64,000 nt of DNA from the NCBI GenBank assembly GCA_016709385.1, contig JADJMW010000009.1, forward strand, positions 186,001 through 250,000, given 5' to 3'. Of the stretch, positions 59,346-64,000 are shown piece by piece (within the stretch, counting starts at the first letter, position 1; every line of letters begins with the position of its first letter). A model generated the notes under the pieces. It was not told the DNA's origin, ran no database searches, and saw only the letters and a program-made list of their open reading frames with translations. This DNA is from Candidatus Rubrivivax defluviihabitans. Lineage in GTDB: Bacteria; Pseudomonadota; Gammaproteobacteria; Burkholderiales; Burkholderiaceae_C. A program made the translations under genes and the position numbers.

Positions 59346-59672
59346 ATGATGAAAGGCCAGTTGGCCGGCCTGATGAAGCAGGCCCAGGCGATGCAGGACA
59401 ACATGAAGCGCGCGCAGGACGAACTGGCGTTGCTGGAAGTGGAAGGTCAGTCCGGTGCCGGCCTGGTGAAGGTGACCATGACCTGCAAGCACGACGTGAA
59501 GCGCGTGGCCATCGACCCCAGCCTGCTGGCCGAGGACAAGGACATGCTCGAAGACCTGGTGGCCGCGGCCTTCAACGACGCGGTGCGCCGCGCCGAAGAG
59601 GTGAGCGCCGAGAAGATGGGCAAGCTCACCGCCGGGCTGCCGCTGCCGCCGGGCATGAAACTGCCCTTCTAG
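59346..59672 (+). CDS. ybaB: YbaB/EbfC family nucleoid-associated protein
   Basis: A 108-residue DNA-binding protein: Q-L-A-G-L-M-K-Q-A-Q-A-M-Q-D-N-M near the start and G-A-G-L-V-K-V-T-M-T-C in the middle, typical of YbaB/EbfC. The position between dnaX and recR is conserved across bacteria. The end matches the usual P-P-G-M-K-L-P-F. Confidence 0.95.
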   Translation: MMKGQLAGLMKQAQAMQDNMKRAQDELALLEVEGQSGAGLVKVTMTCKHDVKRVAIDPSLLAEDKDMLEDLVAAAFNDAVRRAEEVSAEKMGKLTAGLPLPPGMKLPF

Positions 59673-59683
59673 ACATGCTGGCC

Positions 59684-59735
59684 CCCAGGCTTGCGGCTTC
59701 GCCGCAGCGCCACCCCGGGGGGGGGGGGGGGGGGG
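59684..59735. repeat. Intergenic repeat ending in a 19-G homopolymer
   Basis: A GCCCCC arm, a GCGGC-TTC-GCCGC hairpin and a CCACCCC block precede a run of 19 consecutive G (59717-59735). Related repeats in this group normally end in GAGGGGG of about five G, as at 9346-9352. The run lies about 20 bp before the recR start. It is either a slippage-expanded tract or an assembly artefact. Confidence 0.65.
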
Positions 59736-59754
59736 CGGCCCGGCGGCGGGCGTG

Positions 59755-60342
59755 ATGTCCGAGCCGGCCCTCGATGGCCTGATCGATGCCCTGCGCCGCC
59801 TGCCCGGCGTGGGCGTGAAGTCAGCGCAGCGCATGGCCTTCCACCTGCTGCAGCACGACCGCGGCGGGGCGCAGCGCCTGGCGGCGGCGCTGACGCATGC
59901 GCTGCAGGACATGCGGCATTGCTCGCGCTGCCACACCTTTACCGAAAGCCAGGTCTGCGCCACCTGCCTGGATCCGCGGCGCGACGCGCGACTGCTGTGC
60001 GTGGTGGAGACGCCGGCCGACCAGGCGGCGCTGGAGCGCAGCGGCAGCTACCAGGGCCTGTATTTCGTGCTCATGGGCCGCCTCAGCCCGCTGGACGGCG
60101 TGGGCGTGGGCGACATTGGCGCTGCTCGACTGCTCGAACGCGCAGGCGACGGCGTGGTGGAGGAAGTCATCCTGGCCACCGGTTTCAGCGCCGAAGGCGA
60201 GGTCACCGCGCACGCCTTGGGCACGGCGCTGCGTGGCCTGGGCCTGAAGGTCACGCGGCTGGCGCGCGGCGTGCCGGCCGGCAGCGAACTCGAATACGTG
60301 GACCTGAGCACCATCGCCCACGCCATGGGCGACCGGCGCTGA
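59755..60342 (+). CDS. recR: Recombination protein RecR
   Basis: A 195-residue protein of the RecFOR gap-repair pathway. The N-terminal helix-hairpin-helix (L-P-G-V-G-V-K-S-A-Q-R) is followed by a C4 zinc finger (C-S-R-C...C-A-T-C) near 57-72 and a TOPRIM domain (V-V-E-T-P-A-D near 84). A GTG directly before the ATG at 59755 is an alternative start. Confidence 0.95.
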   Translation: MSEPALDGLIDALRRLPGVGVKSAQRMAFHLLQHDRGGAQRLAAALTHALQDMRHCSRCHTFTESQVCATCLDPRRDARLLCVVETPADQAALERSGSYQGLYFVLMGRLSPLDGVGVGDIGAARLLERAGDGVVEEVILATGFSAEGEVTAHALGTALRGLGLKVTRLARGVPAGSELEYVDLSTIAHAMGDRR

Positions 60343-60343
60343 G

Positions 60344-61147
60344 TCAGTCGGCCACGGCGGCGCGGTAGGCGTGCCACGAGGCATGCCCGATCACCGGCCC
60401 CACCAGCAGCAGGCCGGCGAACCAGGGGAGCAGCGCCAGTCCCACCAGCACCGCGATGATCAGGCCCCACCAGACCATGACGCCGGTCTGCGTGAGCACC
60501 AGGCGCAGGCTGGTCAGGCCGGCGGTCACGGCGTCGGTCTGGCGGTGCAGGATCATGGGGATGGAGACCACGCTCACGGCATAGATGAGCGAGGCGAAGA
60601 TCGCCCCCACCGCGACCCAGGCGGCGACGAAGGGCAGGTTCTCGGGCTCCAGCAGCGCCAGCAGCGAGCCCTTCAGGTCGGGCATGCCGTCGAAGCTGAC
60701 GGCGAAGACCACCAGCGTGGCGCGTCCCCACAGCATTTCCAGCACCAGCAGCACGAAGCCGAAGATGGCCAGCTGCCCGGTGCGGGTGTCCCAGGCCATG
60801 AGCGAGTCGCCGAAATCGGGCTGCTCGCCGTTCTCCAGCCGCTGGCTCACGCGGTACAGGCCCAGGCACAGGAACGGGCCCATGAGCAGGAAGCCGGCCG
60901 ACAGCGCCATGGTGTAGGCCGGCGCCTGGGCGTAGACCTCCAGCAGCGCCCAGCCCATGACCATGAAGCAGGCGCCATAGAAGAGGCCGATGCCGGGGGC
61001 GCGGAGGAAGTCGCGCCAGCCCAGCGCCAGCCAGCGCAGCGGTTCGCCGAAGCCCAGCGGCCTGAGCACGATGGCCGGCGTGGCCACTTCAGGTTTGGGC
61101 ACTGTATCGGCGTCCGGCGTGTCTTGAAAAGGTTTCGAGGGCATCAT
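60344..61147 (-). CDS. DUF2189 membrane protein
   Basis: A 267-residue protein with about six membrane helices and a soluble N-terminus of 40 residues. The segments G-W-R-D-F near 50, G-L-Y-R-V-S-Q-R-L-E-N-G near 105 and the C-terminal V-G-P-V-I-G-H-A-S-W-H-A-Y-R fit DUF2189, a family of unknown function. Two adjacent ATG codons (61147 and 61144) are possible starts. It converges on recR with 1 bp between the stops. Confidence 0.82.
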   Translation of the reverse strand: MMPSKPFQDTPDADTVPKPEVATPAIVLRPLGFGEPLRWLALGWRDFLRAPGIGLFYGACFMVMGWALLEVYAQAPAYTMALSAGFLLMGPFLCLGLYRVSQRLENGEQPDFGDSLMAWDTRTGQLAIFGFVLLVLEMLWGRATLVVFAVSFDGMPDLKGSLLALLEPENLPFVAAWVAVGAIFASLIYAVSVVSIPMILHRQTDAVTAGLTSLRLVLTQTGVMVWWGLIIAVLVGLALLPWFAGLLLVGPVIGHASWHAYRAAVAD

Positions 61148-61230
61148 GACCAGGGTCTCGGGATCAGCGGCGAGCCTAGTGCCGGCCGCTGCCGCCGTCC
61201 AGTCGGGCCAGCCCGCAGGTGCGGCCCGCG

Positions 61231-62928
<1,698 letters not shown>

Positions 62929-62980
62929 CGGTACAAGTATCGCGCGGCCGCTCCGGGCGCCGGCGCCGCCTGGCGCCGAT

Positions 62981-63496
62981 TCAGCGCGCGCGGCGCACGC
63001 GCAGGATCTCGTCCAGGATCAGGCAGAACGCGCCCAGCGTGATGGCGCTGTCGGCGATATTGAAGCTGGGGAAATAACCGCCCGGGAACAGCGGCTCCAG
63101 CACGGCGAAGCGGAACTGCAGGAAATCGACCACGTAGCCATGCAGCAAGCGGTCGACGACGTTGCCCAGCGCGCCGCCCATGATCATGCTGACGGCAAAG
63201 CAGAACAGCTTCTGCGTCGGGTGACTCTTCAGCATCCACACGATGAACACCGAGGCGGCCACGCCCAGCCCCACGAAGAACCAGCGCTGCCAGCCCGAGG
63301 CGCCGGCCAGGAAGGAAAACGCCGCGCCGGTGTTGTGCACTCGCACGAGGTTGAAGAAGTCGGTGACCGGGCGCACGTCGCCGAGCTGGAAATATCCCAG
63401 GATCAGCGTCTTCGTCACCTGGTCGGCCAGGATCACGATGCCGGCCAGCACCAGCCACAGCGCCAGGCCCGGCGCTGCACTGCTCTTGGTGGCCAT
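62981..63496 (-). CDS. lspA: Lipoprotein signal peptidase (signal peptidase II)
   Basis: A 171-residue membrane aspartyl protease that cuts lipoprotein signal peptides. Four helices are present, with D-Q-V-T-K near 24, V-H-N-T-G-A-A-F-S-F near 52, and the catalytic aspartates in G-N-V-V-D-R-L near 110 and F-N-I-A-D-S near 140. The ATG at 63496 fits the usual length. It lies 2 bp after the ileS stop. Confidence 0.95.
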   Translation of the reverse strand: MATKSSAAPGLALWLVLAGIVILADQVTKTLILGYFQLGDVRPVTDFFNLVRVHNTGAAFSFLAGASGWQRWFFVGLGVAASVFIVWMLKSHPTQKLFCFAVSMIMGGALGNVVDRLLHGYVVDFLQFRFAVLEPLFPGGYFPSFNIADSAITLGAFCLILDEILRVRRAR

Positions 63497-63498
63497 GC

Positions 63499-64000
63499 TC
63501 AGGCCACCGCGCGCGCTTCGCCAGCGCCGTACAGGTTGCTGGTGCAGCGACCGCACAGGCCCGGGTGCGCCGGGTCGTGGCCGACGTCGTCGCGCCAGTG
63601 CCAGCAGCGTTCGCACTTCACGGCGCCGCTGGCACGCACCTCGACCTGCCAGGCCGCGCCGGCTCGAAGCGTCACCTTGGAGGTGATGAAGACGAACTTC
63701 AGGTCATCGCCCAGCGAGGCCAGCAGCGCATGGTCCTTGGCGTCGGCCGTGATCGTGAGTTCGGCCTGCAGCGACGAACCCAGGCCGCCGGCCGCGCGCA
63801 GCGCCTCGATCTCCTTGTTCACGGCGTCGCGCAATTCGCGCAGACGCGACCAGCGTGCCAGCAGCGCCGCGTCGGGGGGATCGAACTGGCAGTAGGTCTC
63901 GCAGAAGATCGAATCCTGGCCCGGTGCGAAGATCTGCCAGGCTTCCTCGGCGGTGAAGCTGAGGAAGGGTGCCATCCAGCGCAGCATGGCGTGCGTGATC
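63499..64000 (-). CDS. ileS: Isoleucyl-tRNA synthetase, C-terminal part (runs off the window)
   Basis: The last roughly 165 codons of IleS, with the 5' part beyond the right edge. It shows the anticodon-binding region (L-S-F-T-A-E-E-A-W) and the terminal zinc finger C-E-R-C-W...C-G-R-C. The ileS-lspA order is conserved in proteobacteria. Confidence 0.94.
   Translation of the reverse strand, partial: ITHAMLRWMAPFLSFTAEEAWQIFAPGQDSIFCETYCQFDPPDAALLARWSRLRELRDAVNKEIEALRAAGGLGSSLQAELTITADAKDHALLASLGDDLKFVFITSKVTLRAGAAWQVEVRASGAVKCERCWHWRDDVGHDPAHPGLCGRCTSNLYGAGEARAVA

Overview
This 64 kb window is chromosomal DNA from a high-GC betaproteobacterium, most likely of the order Burkholderiales (Rubrivivax/Leptothrix-type relatives). 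Support comes from the very GC-rich codon use, the gene orders surE-pcm-nlpD-rpoS, carA-carB-greA, rlmE-ftsH-folP-glmM, pstSCAB-phoU-phoB-phoR, trxA-rho-rpmE, dnaX-ybaB-recR and lspA/ileS, and two intergenic repeats of the 'CCCCC...GAGGGGG' kind common in that group. I saw no rRNA, tRNA, CRISPR array or intact insertion sequence.

Layout. 1-5.4 kb is a small accessory or defence island: a serine-recombinase remnant, a DUF4926 protein, an orphan Phd/YefM antitoxin, a hicBA toxin-antitoxin pair and a type I restriction subunit (hsdR) broken by a frameshift, with no hsdM or hsdS in view. 5.6-10.4 kb holds a TauE/SafE exporter and a MoxR-ATPase/VWA pair with a membrane partner. 10.7-14.3 kb is a membrane redox module: a Tat-exported iron-sulfur protein, an NrfD/DsrP-type quinone protein, a multihaem cytochrome c and a small unknown protein. 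It has no catalytic subunit. 14.3-32.1 kb is housekeeping: hemerythrin, surE-pcm-nlpD-rpoS, rlmD, yccA-like, carAB, greA, yhbY, rlmE, ftsH, folP and glmM.

32.1-47.7 kb is the most interesting part. An 8.8 kb lipid island lies between glmM and the phosphate-uptake/PhoBR operon. It encodes a pyruvate-kinase-like protein, a GT4 glycosyltransferase, an Mpo1-like (DUF962-like) membrane protein, a membrane-anchored class III aminotransferase, a phosphatidylserine-decarboxylase paralogue, an MGDG-synthase-like GT28 enzyme and a PlcP-type phospholipase C. Six sites fit the PhoB pattern of two 7-base half-sites 4 bases apart, followed exactly 10 bases later by a -10-like hexamer. Five of them lie before island genes and one before pstS. 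At three of them the predicted transcription start falls on or within a few bases of the start codon. I read this as a PhoB-switched pathway that replaces phospholipids with phosphorus-free glycolipids, possibly with an additional, undescribed aminolipid branch.

47.7-64 kb holds a GT39-like membrane protein, rpmE (type B), rho, trxA, a pseudokinase-HDOD protein next to a kinase-HDOD-GAF protein, the SRP RNA gene, a PurM-like paralogue, dnaX-ybaB-recR, a DUF2189 protein, an ABC1 kinase, lspA and the 3' end of ileS.

Data-quality note: four genes (hsdR, the iron-sulfur protein, carB and the psd paralogue) each carry one apparent single-base frameshift, and a run of 19 G precedes recR. Because carB is normally indispensable for pyrimidine and arginine synthesis, at least some of these look like sequencing or assembly errors rather than biology.
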